DNA of 64,000 bases from positions 62,001 to 126,000 of the forward strand of contig NZ_MPSB01000002.1 of assembly GCF_001981525.1 (NCBI RefSeq), read 5' to 3'. Both the position numbers and the translations under genes were made by a program. A model generated the notes under the pieces. It had not been told where the DNA came from and searched no databases. It was given only the letters and a program-made list of their open reading frames with translations. The DNA is from Sphingomonas jeddahensis. Its GTDB lineage: Bacteria; Pseudomonadota; Alphaproteobacteria; Sphingomonadales; Sphingomonadaceae. The first letter of the stretch is position 1. Every line of letters starts with the position of its first letter. This document shows, piece after piece, positions 9,901-17,132 of the stretch.

Positions 9901-10207
9901 TCTTGAGGAGCTTGGATACCGGGCGCTGGAGGCGGTGGATGGCCCGTCAGGCCTCAAGATCCTGCAATCGAAGCGCCGCATCGACTTGCTCATCACCGAC
10001 ATCGGCTTGCCCGGCCTGAACGGGCGGCAGCTCGCCGATGCTGCACGCGAACGACGTCCCGATCTGAAAATCCTGTTCATGACCGGCTATGCCGAGAATG
10101 CCACCATAGCGAACGGCTTCCTCGATCCTGGCATGTCGATGATGACAAAGCCATTCGCAATCGACGCGCTGACAACCCGTATTCGGAGCATAATCGAGGC
10201 GGGCTGA
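6971..10207 (+). CDS. Large hybrid histidine kinase, GAF-PAS(x4)-HisKA-HATPase-REC
   Basis: The 1078-aa protein starts with a GAF domain (about 20-165; [21 protein letters not shown] are typical). Four PAS domains begin near 171, 307, 433 and 575. HisKA carries His714 ([11 protein letters not shown]), the HATPase N-box is [11 protein letters not shown] (about 824), and a receiver (from about 960) carries Asp1010 ([10 protein letters not shown]). ATG at 6971 is chosen because it follows the previous stop by one base and matches the family N-terminus; upstream in-frame codons lie inside the preceding gene. No membrane segments are seen. Its kinase-receiver half strongly resembles that of the hybrid kinase at 57193-60126, down to the closing TKPFA/DAL segment, so these are paralogues. 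The ligand is unknown. The next gene is 251 bp away, and I see nothing definite in that gap. Confidence 0.93.
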   Translation: MNDLERQRLAALARYDVLDTPREAAFDEVAALAAKLCDVPIAVVNLIGEGRQFFKAEVGLGVRETSLETSFCAKAILERDFLLVPDATQDPRFNCNPLVVNEPHLRFYAGALLKTEEGLPIGTLCVLDHRPRQLTQVQQEALCVLARQVMAQLELRRALEERGRQFETAATNEHRLRLILDSARDYAIMTMDTERRITSWSAGAQAAFEWTEQEAIGRPIDDIFTPEDRAAGIPAKEAEEALANGSAPDVRWHLRADGTRVFMNGSTHPVVTGEGQHGGFLKIARNETSQRRQADELARTRAELVDSEARFRNMADYTPVMMWVTDPNGYCTYLNRVWYEFTGQREEEALGDGWLAATHPDDRPIAEQTFIAANAAHKPFRMEYRLRRADGTYRWAIDAASPRFGADGKYLGYVGSVIDIDDRREAEDELRRAKTLLEAVMEAVPGVVYAKNREGQMLAANRGTVELVGKPLTEIIGRTDREFLDDPAEGEAVMANDARVMAENRTEALEEEVTFPDGRRAIWLSTKAPFRDSQGTVVGLVGSSLDITERKKAEDQLRALNADLEREVVERSRERGLIWQLSLDLLSVIDLESATFVAVNPAWAVALGWRIDEIEGRRYTDFSHPGDLNTSTEAFERVRAGSPVMQFENRYRSKSGEWRWLSWVAVPEGGKLYSVTRDVTEEKARQAELEAAQEQLRQAQKMEAVGQLTGGIAHDFNNLLTGVIGSLDMMQRQIAKGDLSKMERYTTTAITSANRAAALTHRLLAFSRRQPLDPKPVSANRLVTGMEELLRRTIGEAVRLEIVAAGGLWHTLCDPHQLESAILNLAINARDAMPEGGTLTIETCNAHLDDAYAARQREVKPGQYVCICVTDTGVGMTADTISKAFEPFFTTKPIGQGTGLGLSMIYGFARQSEGYAKIYSEVGKGTTFKLYLPRHYGEGEEDEGHNVELADELRAERGEVVLVVEDETAVRSLVVDVLEELGYRALEAVDGPSGLKILQSKRRIDLLITDIGLPGLNGRQLADAARERRPDLKILFMTGYAENATIANGFLDPGMSMMTKPFAIDALTTRIRSIIEAG

Positions 10208-10458
10208 TCCCTTGCTTCGTGCCGGTGGTGCTTCGCCCTAGTCCGCGCGACGGTGCGCGCGCTGATCTACCAACCGGCGCGGGGGTGCTCGTCGCCGCCG
10301 GTTTCACGAAAAACTCTCACGCGGCAAGCACCGCCGCCATCGTCCCGCTTGCGAACCGCACGTTCTCGACGTTGCAAGGAGCGAACGGCGCAAGGTAACA
10401 GAGTCTCGCTCCAACGGTCGTCGCCGCCCCGGTATGCGGACAAGGAACGTCACCTATC

Positions 10459-11859
10459 ATGCTCCACGCCCCTCCTCTCTCGCGCGCGCCGCTCGCGCCT
10501 GATGTGCTCGCCGAACTGGAAGCGCGCTTCGGTGCCGCGTTGCACCTGACCGACGCGATGCGCGAACAGCATGGCAAATCCGAAGCGCATTTCCCCACCG
10601 CGCTGCCCGACGCGGTGGTCTACGCTCGCTCGACCACCGACGTCGTCGATCTCGTGGCCCTGTGCACCGCGCATGATGTGCCAATCGTGCCCTTCGGCGC
10701 CGGCACGTCGATCGAGGGCAATGCGCTGCCCGTCCGCGGCGGGGTCAGCGTCGATCTGTCGGAGATGAATGCGATCCTCTCGGTCAATGCCGAGGATTTC
10801 GACTGCACCGTGCAAGCCGGCCGCCGCCGGGAGGAGCTCAACCTCCACCTCCGCGACCAGGGGCTGTTCTTCCCCATCGACCCCGGTGCTAATGCGACGA
10901 TCGGCGGCATGGCCTCGACCCGGGCCAGCGGCACCAATGCCGTCCGCTACGGCACGATGCGCGAGGCGGTGCTCTCGCTCACCGTCGTCACGCCAGACGC
11001 CAAGGTGATCCGCACCAGCCGCCGCGCGCGGAAGTCCGCCGCTGGATACGATCTCACCAGGCTGTTCGTCGGCGCGGAGGGCACGCTGGGCATCATCACC
11101 GAAGTGACGCTGCGGCTGCACCCGATCCCTGAGCAGATTTCCTCCGCCGTTTGCGGCTTTGACAGCCTGCAGGGCGCGGTGGACACGGTGGTCCAGTCGA
11201 TCCAGCTCGGTGTGCCGCTTGCCCGCGTCGAGATCCTCGACGCGATGCAGATCCGCGCCGTCAACCGCTGGTCGAAGATGGACCTGCCGGAGACCACCAC
11301 ATTGTTCTTCGAGTTCCACGGCACGCCCGCTGGCGTGGCGGAGCAGATCGCAACCGTCGAGGCGCTGGCGAGCAACAATGGTGGCGGCGATTTCGCCTGG
11401 TCGAACCTGCCCGAGGAACGCGCGCGGCTGTGGAAGGCGCGGCACGAGGCCTATTATGCCGCTGTGAACCTGCGCACGGGCGCGGTCGGCTGGTCGACTG
11501 ACGTTTGCGTGCCGATCAGCCGCCTGCCCGATTGCATCCTCGAGACCCAGGCCGATCTCGCCACATCCAACGTTCCCGCGACGATCCTCGGCCATGTCGG
11601 CGACGGCAATTTCCACGTCATCTTCTCGATCGATCCCGACGCCCCCCACGAGTTCGCCGAAGTCGCCGCGGTCAACGCGCGCCTCGTCGAGCGCGCACTG
11701 GCGATGGACGGCACCTGCACCGGGGAGCACGGCATCGGCCTTGGCAAGCAGGACTGGCTCGTCGCCGAACTCGGCGATGCAGTGGACGTGATGCGCACGC
11801 TCAAGCGCGCGCTCGATCCGAAGAACCTGTTCAACCCGGGCAAGATCTTCGCTCTTTGA
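10459..11859 (+). CDS. FAD-binding oxidase, D-lactate dehydrogenase (cytochrome) / GlcD type
   Basis: The 466-aa flavoprotein has a PCMH-type FAD-binding domain (about 45-225) with VPFGAGTSIEGN, DPGANATIGGMASTRASGTNAVRYG and FVGAEGTLGIITEVTLRLHP, and a C-terminal catalytic domain ending GTCTGEHGIGLGK and LDPKNLFNPGKI. GHVGDGNFH holds the metal-binding His of D-2-hydroxyacid dehydrogenases. Length and motifs fit the LDHD/GlcD group, which oxidises D-lactate or another D-2-hydroxy acid to the keto acid and passes electrons to cytochrome c or quinone. No GlcE/GlcF partners are adjacent, which favours the single-subunit D-lactate dehydrogenase over glycolate oxidase. The exact substrate is not proven. 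Confidence 0.88.
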   Translation: MLHAPPLSRAPLAPDVLAELEARFGAALHLTDAMREQHGKSEAHFPTALPDAVVYARSTTDVVDLVALCTAHDVPIVPFGAGTSIEGNALPVRGGVSVDLSEMNAILSVNAEDFDCTVQAGRRREELNLHLRDQGLFFPIDPGANATIGGMASTRASGTNAVRYGTMREAVLSLTVVTPDAKVIRTSRRARKSAAGYDLTRLFVGAEGTLGIITEVTLRLHPIPEQISSAVCGFDSLQGAVDTVVQSIQLGVPLARVEILDAMQIRAVNRWSKMDLPETTTLFFEFHGTPAGVAEQIATVEALASNNGGGDFAWSNLPEERARLWKARHEAYYAAVNLRTGAVGWSTDVCVPISRLPDCILETQADLATSNVPATILGHVGDGNFHVIFSIDPDAPHEFAEVAAVNARLVERALAMDGTCTGEHGIGLGKQDWLVAELGDAVDVMRTLKRALDPKNLFNPGKIFAL

Positions 11860-11997
11860 GAGCGCTCGCCCGATCGACAGGTGGCATCTCGCCGCAAGCA
11901 AAGCCGAGAAAAACGGCCGCTGACCTGGATCAAGGGACGGAACGACAAGCGCGCCAATGACTTGAGGATGGCATCCCCAACACACACGAGGAATGCC

Positions 11998-12855
11998 ATG
12001 ACCAACCGTCCCGAGCCGCCCTATCCCGAACAGCAGCAGCCGATGCCCGGCGCGACCGAGGCGATGGATCCGCGGCCCGATCATGGCGAGAACAGCTATG
12101 TCGGACACGGGCGGCTGCTCGACCGCCGCACGCTGATCACCGGCGGCGACAGCGGCATCGGCCGGGCGGTGGCGATCGCCTTCGCCCGCGAAGGCGCCGA
12201 CGTGGCGATCAGCTACCTCGACGAACATGAGGATGCCGAGGAGACGAAGCGGCTGGTCGAAGCCGCCGGCCGCCGCGCCATCCTGCTGCCCGGTGACATC
12301 AGCGATCCCAACCACGCCCGCAAGATCGTCGACCAGACCGCCTCCGAGTTCGGCCGCATCGACGTGCTCGTCAACAATGCGGCGCATCAGGCGACCTTCG
12401 ACAAGGTCGAGGACATCAGCGACGAGGAATGGCAGGTCACCTTTGCCACCAACATCCACGCGATGTTCTATCTGGTGAAGGCCGCGCTGCCGCACATGCA
12501 GGCAGGTGGGTCGATCATCAACACCACCTCGATCAACGCCGAGGATCCCAGCGAGCAACTGCTGGCCTATGCCACCACCAAGGGCGCGATCTACAATTTC
12601 ACCGCCGGCTTGGGAAAGATGCTCGCCGAGCGCAAGATCCGCGTCAACGCAGTGGCACCTGGCCCGATCTGGACGCCGCTGATCCCGTCGACCATGCCGG
12701 TGGAGAAGGTGAAGAACTTCGGCGCGGACACGCCGCTGGGCCGTGCTGGCCAGCCCGCCGAACTGGCGGGTGCCTATGTGCTGCTTGCCAGCGACGAGGC
12801 GAGCTACATCACCGGCGCGACGATCCCGGTAACGGGCGGCCGCGCGTTCTTGTAA
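11998..12855 (+). CDS. SDR oxidoreductase of the YdaD/YghA (stress-type) subfamily
   Basis: The 285-aa short-chain dehydrogenase has the long N-terminal extension of this subfamily (PYPEQQQPMPGATEAM, then DPRPDHGENSY). The NAD(P) motif is GGDSGIGRAVAIAF, the structural motif is VLVNNAA, and the catalytic residues are in TTSIN and YATTKGA (YxxxK). The C-terminus GATIPVTGG is also typical. ATG at 11998 is chosen for the GAGGA just upstream and the family N-terminus; an in-frame extension to 11881 looks non-coding. Related proteins are induced in general stress and stationary phase, but the substrate is unknown. It is transcribed on its own and followed by a palindromic repeat and the shared terminator. 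Confidence 0.85.
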   Translation: MTNRPEPPYPEQQQPMPGATEAMDPRPDHGENSYVGHGRLLDRRTLITGGDSGIGRAVAIAFAREGADVAISYLDEHEDAEETKRLVEAAGRRAILLPGDISDPNHARKIVDQTASEFGRIDVLVNNAAHQATFDKVEDISDEEWQVTFATNIHAMFYLVKAALPHMQAGGSIINTTSINAEDPSEQLLAYATTKGAIYNFTAGLGKMLAERKIRVNAVAPGPIWTPLIPSTMPVEKVKNFGADTPLGRAGQPAELAGAYVLLASDEASYITGATIPVTGGRAFL

Positions 12856-12873
12856 CGCGACCGCCCGACACGC

Positions 12874-12954
12874 CGTTCGTCCCGAGCGAAGTCGAGGGAC
12901 AGGCCCGGAACGCAGCAGCCGCGGCATGTCCCTCGACGACGATCGGGACGAGCG
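12874..12954. repeat. Palindromic intergenic repeat between SDR and rpsT
   Basis: The arms at 12874-12901 and 12927-12954 are imperfect inverted copies (shared core GTCGAGGGACA, outer CG(T/C)TCGTCCCGA). The element lies between convergent genes, directly beside the rpsT terminator. This arm sequence occurs only here in the window. Confidence 0.75.
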
Positions 12955-12987
12955 GACACCAACCGGGTGCCTGACAAAAGCAGACAC

Positions 12988-13029
12988 GACAAAGGGCCGG
13001 GCGGCACCAAAGCCACCCGGCCCTTTGTC
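12988..13029. terminator. Bidirectional stem-loop terminator for rpsT and the SDR gene
   Basis: A perfect 14-bp GC-rich stem (GACAAAGGGCCGGG at 12988-13001 pairing with 13016-13029) encloses a short loop. On the minus strand it lies 40 bp behind the rpsT stop. A-rich and T-rich flanks are short, so its strength is uncertain, but the position between convergent genes fits a two-way terminator. Confidence 0.75.
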
Positions 13030-13068
13030 TATCCCATCAGCCCACCCGATCGGGCAGGCTGCGCCGGA

Positions 13069-13332
13069 TCAGGCCAGCGCCGACAGGCGCTTGGTGAGGC
13101 GCGAGAACTTGCGGCTGGCGGTGTTGCGGTGGAGCACGCCACGCGCCACGCCGCGTGCCAGCTCCGGCTGCACCGCTGCGAGGGCTGCCGTTGCCGCCGT
13201 CTTGTCACCCGCTGCGAGCGCTGCCTCGACCTTCTTCACGAAGGTACGGATGCGGCTCACGCGCGCACCATTGATCTCGGCCCGGCGCTCGTTGCGGCGG
13301 ATGCGCTTCTTCGCTTGCGGCGTGTTCGCCAT
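13069..13332 (-). CDS. rpsT: 30S ribosomal protein S20
   Basis: The 87-aa basic protein begins [17 protein letters not shown] and carries the S20 signature [17 protein letters not shown] with the C-terminal [18 protein letters not shown]. It binds 16S rRNA near helices 9 and 44 and stabilises the 30S subunit. Length and sequence match the family throughout. It lies downstream of mutM on the same strand (93-bp gap) and ends before a strong stem-loop. In many bacteria S20 represses its own translation; nothing in this leader proves that here. Confidence 0.98.
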   Translation of the reverse strand: MANTPQAKKRIRRNERRAEINGARVSRIRTFVKKVEAALAAGDKTAATAALAAVQPELARGVARGVLHRNTASRKFSRLTKRLSALA

Positions 13333-13425
13333 TTATAGTCCTCGAATATCGGTCGATGAAAAAAGGGCGGCGGGAACACCCATCGCCCTGGAAGACGCGG
13401 CCCTTAACGTCATTGGGCGAGTCGG

Positions 13426-14241
13426 TCAACCACGCTGGCAGGTCGGGCACCAGAAGGTGGAGCGCCCGCCTTCTGCATAGCGCTGCACGGTGCCACCACA
13501 GCTGCACGGCTGTCCTTCGCGTCCGTAAACCGCGAATTGCTTGGAGAAATAGCCGAGCTCGCCGTCGGGCCGGGCATAGTCCCGCAACGACGATCCGCCA
13601 GCCTCGATCGCAGACAGCAGCACCGCCCGAATCGCCTCCACCAACCGTTCCAGCCGCGCCAACGCGATACGGCCGCCTGCACGCTTGGGCGAGATCCGCG
13701 CCATGTAGAGCGCTTCGCACACGTAGATATTGCCGAGCCCCGCGACGATCCGCTGATCGAGCAGCATGATCTTGATCGACGCCCGCCGGCCGGTCAGCGC
13801 CTGCTTGAGCCACCCAGCGGTCAGATCCGGGCCAAGCGGCTCCGGCCCAAGCCCGGCAAAAGCCGGAAAGGCGTCCAGCTCGTCCGTCCGCCATAGGTCG
13901 ACCGACCCGAAGCGCCGCGGATCATTGAGCGTCACCCGCCGCCCGGCGGTCGTCTCGATGACAAGATGATCGTGCGCCAGCAACTCGCCAGGATCGACTC
14001 GCCATCGCCCCGACATGCCGAGGTGAAAGATCATCGTCTGCTCTCGATCGGTATGGAGCAGGCCATGTTTGGCGCGCCGCCCCAGGCTGGTGATCGTCGC
14101 CCCCGTCATCGCCTGGCGCAGGTCCGCCGGAAACGGCCGCCGCAAATCCCCACGCCGCGGCTCGATCGCAGCGATCCGCGCGCCTTCCAGGACGGGGCGC
14201 AGGCCGCGAACGGTGGTCTCGACTTCGGGTAGCTCGGGCAT
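13426..14241 (-). CDS. mutM: Formamidopyrimidine-DNA glycosylase (8-oxoguanine repair)
   Basis: The 271-aa protein starts MPELPEVETTVRGL. Pro2 is the catalytic nucleophile after Met removal and Glu3 the acid of the family. Lys58 in RRAKHGL is the conserved beta-hairpin lysine. The H2TH region (LDQRIVAGLGNIYVCEALY) and the C-terminal zinc finger (CSCGG...CPTC) are intact. It removes 8-oxoguanine and formamidopyrimidines from DNA and nicks the strand by beta,delta-elimination. It is divergent from ubiE across a 190-bp gap occupied largely by a MITE-like element. Confidence 0.97.
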   Translation of the reverse strand: MPELPEVETTVRGLRPVLEGARIAAIEPRRGDLRRPFPADLRQAMTGATITSLGRRAKHGLLHTDREQTMIFHLGMSGRWRVDPGELLAHDHLVIETTAGRRVTLNDPRRFGSVDLWRTDELDAFPAFAGLGPEPLGPDLTAGWLKQALTGRRASIKIMLLDQRIVAGLGNIYVCEALYMARISPKRAGGRIALARLERLVEAIRAVLLSAIEAGGSSLRDYARPDGELGYFSKQFAVYGREGQPCSCGGTVQRYAEGGRSTFWCPTCQRG

Positions 14242-14251
14242 GCGCCCCCTC

Positions 14252-14397
14252 TAGGTTGTGTCGCCATTTCGTTCAGACCGAGCCGAAAATGGTGGTTTTG
14301 CGCGACCCGGCGCGCAGCGTACTTCAGTACGTGAGCACCGGAAGCGCGCGGGAGCGCCATTTGCAGGCCGGTATGGGCGGAATGGCGATACAACCTA
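14252..14397. repeat. 146-bp MITE-like element with terminal inverted repeats
   Basis: The ends are 17-nt inverted repeats with one mismatch (TAGGTTGTGTCGCCATT at 14252-14268 and its complement at 14381-14397). Inside is a small perfect hairpin, CGTACT-TC-AGTACG. There is no ORF with family support. It fills the divergent mutM/ubiE promoter region, so it may carry or displace promoter elements for both genes. No flanking target-site duplication longer than a few bases is obvious. Confidence 0.6.
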
Positions 14398-14431
14398 GCC
14401 CCCTGCCCCCCGCATCGCTAGAGCCACCGGC

Positions 14432-15163
14432 ATGAGCGAAACCGTCTCCTTCGGCTACGAAGACATTCCCGCGACTGAGAAGACCGCGCGCGTCGGCGGC
14501 GTCTTCACCAATGTCGCCAGCCGCTACGATCTGATGAACGATGCCATGTCAGGCGGCATGCACCGTTTGTGGAAGGATCGCTTCGTGCGCCGTGTAAAGC
14601 CGCGCGCCGGCGAGCAGATTCTCGACATGGCCGGCGGCACCGGCGACATCGCGTTCCGCCTCCAGGAATCGGGCGCATCGGTGACGGTGGCCGACATCAA
14701 CCCCGCCATGCTCGAAGTCGGCATGAAGCGGGCGCAGGAGCGCGGGCTCGACGGGCTGGTGTGGACCGAAGCGAATGCCGAGGTGCTGACATTCCCGGAT
14801 CGCTTCTTCGACGCCTATACCATCGCGTTCGGCATCCGGAACGTGACGGACATTCCTGCCGCGCTACGCGAAGCACATCGCGTGCTGCGCCGCGGCGGCC
14901 GCTTTTTCTGTCTCGAATTCTCGACCACCACCTGGCCGGGGTTCAAGGAAGTGTACGACGCTTATTCGCACAAGATGGTGCCGAAGCTCGGCCAGCTCCT
15001 GGCACAGGACGCGGACAGCTACCGCTACCTGATCGAATCGATCCGCCGCTTCCCGGACATGCCCGCCTTCGAGGCAATGATCCGCGACGCCGGCTTCGTC
15101 CAGACCAAGGTGGAACCGCTCCTCGGCGGCCTCGTCGCCATCCACAGCGGCTGGAAGATATGA
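14432..15163 (+). CDS. ubiE: Ubiquinone/menaquinone biosynthesis C-methyltransferase
   Basis: The 243-aa SAM-dependent methyltransferase has FGYEDIPATEKTARVGGVFTNVA-type residues at the N-terminus, YDLMNDAMSGGMHRLWK, the SAM-binding motif ILDMAGGTGDIAFRL, and the UbiE motifs FDAYTIAFGIRNVTD and LEFSTTTWPGF. It methylates 2-polyprenyl-6-methoxy-1,4-benzoquinol, the C-methylation step of ubiquinone synthesis. Length matches the family. Its stop codon overlaps the next ORF by 4 nt. In related genomes ubiB normally follows directly; here a DUF559 gene intervenes. Confidence 0.97.
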   Translation: MSETVSFGYEDIPATEKTARVGGVFTNVASRYDLMNDAMSGGMHRLWKDRFVRRVKPRAGEQILDMAGGTGDIAFRLQESGASVTVADINPAMLEVGMKRAQERGLDGLVWTEANAEVLTFPDRFFDAYTIAFGIRNVTDIPAALREAHRVLRRGGRFFCLEFSTTTWPGFKEVYDAYSHKMVPKLGQLLAQDADSYRYLIESIRRFPDMPAFEAMIRDAGFVQTKVEPLLGGLVAIHSGWKI

Positions 15164-15597
15164 ACGACGCCGCACTCCCCTCCCGCTTGCGGGAGGGGTC
15201 GGGGGTGGGCACGGTCGAGGGGATCCGGCGCCCCACGACCCGCGCGCAACAGCTCCGACGCGAGTCAACACCGGCAGAACGCCGGTTGTGGCAGGAACTC
15301 TCCGCCTCGAAGCTGGGCGCGAAGTTCAGCCGGCAGATGCCTGTCGGACCGTACATCTGCGATTTCCTAAGCCGAAGCGCGATGCTGGCGATCGAACTCG
15401 ACGGCGACACGCGCGCAACGCAAGTTACCCACGATGCCAAGCGCGATGCGTTCCTGCGCGAACGCGGCCTGACGATCCTCCGCTTCTCCAACGCCGACGT
15501 GATGGGCAACCTCGAAGGCGTGACCCATCGCAGCCGCGACGCCCTGTCGATAGCCCCACCCCCGACCCCTCCCGCAAGCGGGAGGGGAGAAGAATGA
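15160..15597 (+). CDS. DUF559 (Vsr/restriction-like) endonuclease-domain protein framed by palindromic repeats
   Basis: The 145-aa protein has the DUF559 pattern: TPAERRLWQELSA, FSRQMPVGPYICDFLS (Asp68) and AIELDGD (Glu79, Asp81), then RDAFLRERGLTILRFSNADV. DUF559 belongs to the PD-(D/E)XK nuclease clan related to Vsr mismatch endonucleases. The first 17 and last 14 residues ([12 protein letters not shown] and [13 protein letters not shown]) are encoded by inverted copies of one palindromic repeat, so only about residues 24-130 are the true domain. The usual GG-x-H after the ELDG core reads DGDTRA here, so catalytic competence is doubtful. It overlaps ubiE (ATGA) and ubiB (ATGA) by 4 nt each. 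It looks like a mobile repeat-plus-nuclease unit inserted in the operon; a role in ubiquinone synthesis is unlikely. Confidence 0.85.
   Translation: MNDAALPSRLREGSGVGTVEGIRRPTTRAQQLRRESTPAERRLWQELSASKLGAKFSRQMPVGPYICDFLSRSAMLAIELDGDTRATQVTHDAKRDAFLRERGLTILRFSNADVMGNLEGVTHRSRDALSIAPPPTPPASGRGEE
15175..15210 (+). repeat. Palindromic unit, left copy flanking the DUF559 gene
   Basis: The 36-nt unit has a 10-bp stem (CCCCTCCCGC / GCGGGAGGGG, TT loop) followed by TCGGGGGTGGGC. It is identical base for base to the unit at 18766-18801 in coaBC. It encodes [12 protein letters not shown] near the start of the DUF559 protein. Confidence 0.9.
15553..15590 (-). repeat. Palindromic unit, right copy (inverted) flanking the DUF559 gene
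   Basis: This is the reverse complement of the left unit, with a 35-nt exact shared core. Its outer end reads GGAGGGGAGA immediately before the ubiB start codon, so the repeat itself supplies the ubiB ribosome-binding site. It encodes [12 protein letters not shown] at the end of the DUF559 protein. Confidence 0.9.
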
Positions 15598-17132
15598 CCC
15601 ATCCCGTCGTTCACACGTGGCGGCTCCTGAAATGGGGTCGCACGCTGGCCCGGCACGGCGCATTGCAGGGGCTGGAGCGCGATCCGAACACGCCGGCCAA
15701 GCTGCGTCGCCTGTTGCGGCTCGCCCGCGTCGGCGCGCGCGTGCCGGCACAGCCGCGCTACGCCGATGCGTTCGAGGCGATCGGCCCGGCGGCGGTGAAG
15801 TTCGGCCAGACGCTCGCTACCCGCCCCGACATCGTCGGCGACGAAGCCGCGCTGGACCTGTTCCGCTTGCAGGATGCGCTGCCTGCGCTTCCGTTCGACG
15901 TCGTCCGCCCGCAGATCGAGGCGAGCCTGGGCCGTCCGATCGAGACGCTATTCGCCAGCATCGATGAAACGCCGGTGGGCGCCGCATCGATCGCCCAGGT
16001 CCACCGGGCCGTGACGATCGACGGCCGCACCGTCGCGGTAAAGGTACAGCGCCCCGGCGTGGAGGAGGATTTCGCCCGCGCCATCGACACCTACGAATGG
16101 GCGGCAGCCCAGGTCGAACCGATGGGCGGCGAGATTGCTCGCCTGCAACCGCGCCTCGTCATTGCGACCTTCAAACGCTGGACTGCGCGCGAGCTCGACT
16201 TCCGCCGTGAGGCCGCCTCGGCCAGCGAACTCGCGGAAGGCATGGCGTCCGAGCCGAATTTCCACGTTCCCGCGATCGATTGGGCGCGCACCTCGGGCAA
16301 GGTGCTGACGCTTGAATGGATCGACGGCATCAAACTGTCGAACCACGCCGCGCTGCGCGACGCCGGCTATGATCTGCCGCAACTCGCCGAAACGCTGATC
16401 CACGCCTTCCTGCGCCAGGCGATCGCGGAGGGCTTTTTCCACGCCGATCTCCACCAGGGCAACCTCTTCGCTTTGCCGGGCAATCGCATCGCGGCGATCG
16501 ATTTCGGCATCATGGGCCGTATCGATCGACGCGCGCGCATTTGGCTGGCGGAGATCCTTTACGGCCTGATCACCGGCAATTACCGCCGGGTCGCCGAGAT
16601 CCATTTCGAGGCTGGCTACGTCCCGCCGCACCACAATGTCGCCGAATTCGCCACCGCGCTGCGCGCCGTTGGTGAGCCGATGCGCGGCTTGCCGGTGAAG
16701 GAAATGTCGATCGGGATGATGCTCGACGGGCTGTTCTCGATCACCCGCGATTTCGACATGGTGACTCAGCCGCACCTGCTGCTGCTGCAAAAGACCATGG
16801 TGATGGTGGAGGGCGTCGCTACCGCGCTCGATCCCGACATCAACCTGTGGGACACCGCCGGCCCGTTCGTCGAGGAATGGATCCGCACGGAACTCGGCCC
16901 CGAAGCGGCTATCGCCGACCGGATCGTCGCGGACGTGAAGACCTTGTATCGCCTGCCGGAGCTGGTCCGCCGCATCGAGGCTCGCTTCCCGCCACCAGGC
17001 GGCGCGCCTCCCGCCCCGCCGCTGCGCGAGATCGAAGTGGTGCGGATCGGCGGCGGCTGGCGCTATGTCGCCGTTGCGCTGGCGAGCGCCGCGGCCAGTG
17101 TAGCCGCAACAATGGCGATCATGGCTTCGTGA
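15594..17132 (+). CDS. ubiB: Ubiquinone biosynthesis atypical kinase/ATPase UbiB
   Basis: The 512-aa protein has the UbiB/ADCK signature: KxGQ motif AAVKFGQTLATRPD (Lys69-Gln72), the Ala-rich loop PVGAASIAQVHRA, VAVKVQRPGVEE with the invariant Lys, catalytic GFFHADLHQGNL and metal-binding AIDFGIMGR. A hydrophobic C-terminal anchor follows (VAVALASAAASVAATMAIM). It is an ATPase needed for ubiquinone synthesis, thought to extract lipid intermediates from the membrane. ATG at 15594 overlaps the DUF559 stop; in-frame sequence further upstream is DUF559 gene in another frame. The Shine-Dalgarno is provided by the adjacent palindrome. It is followed by a membrane-protein gene through a GTGA overlap. 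Confidence 0.95.
   Translation: MTHPVVHTWRLLKWGRTLARHGALQGLERDPNTPAKLRRLLRLARVGARVPAQPRYADAFEAIGPAAVKFGQTLATRPDIVGDEAALDLFRLQDALPALPFDVVRPQIEASLGRPIETLFASIDETPVGAASIAQVHRAVTIDGRTVAVKVQRPGVEEDFARAIDTYEWAAAQVEPMGGEIARLQPRLVIATFKRWTARELDFRREAASASELAEGMASEPNFHVPAIDWARTSGKVLTLEWIDGIKLSNHAALRDAGYDLPQLAETLIHAFLRQAIAEGFFHADLHQGNLFALPGNRIAAIDFGIMGRIDRRARIWLAEILYGLITGNYRRVAEIHFEAGYVPPHHNVAEFATALRAVGEPMRGLPVKEMSIGMMLDGLFSITRDFDMVTQPHLLLLQKTMVMVEGVATALDPDINLWDTAGPFVEEWIRTELGPEAAIADRIVADVKTLYRLPELVRRIEARFPPPGGAPPAPPLREIEVVRIGGGWRYVAVALASAAASVAATMAIMAS

Noticed and set aside
10208..10458. Possible small gene between the hybrid kinase and the FAD oxidase
   Set aside because: 251 bp with no ORF having a start site or motif; probably promoter region only.
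11939..11962. GGAAC upstream of the stress-type SDR
   Set aside because: No GTT at 16-17 nt spacing; not a convincing EcfG promoter.
14106..14393. Minus-strand 95-aa ORF across the MITE-like element
   Set aside because: It is made of element sequence plus the antisense start of mutM in another frame; no family features.
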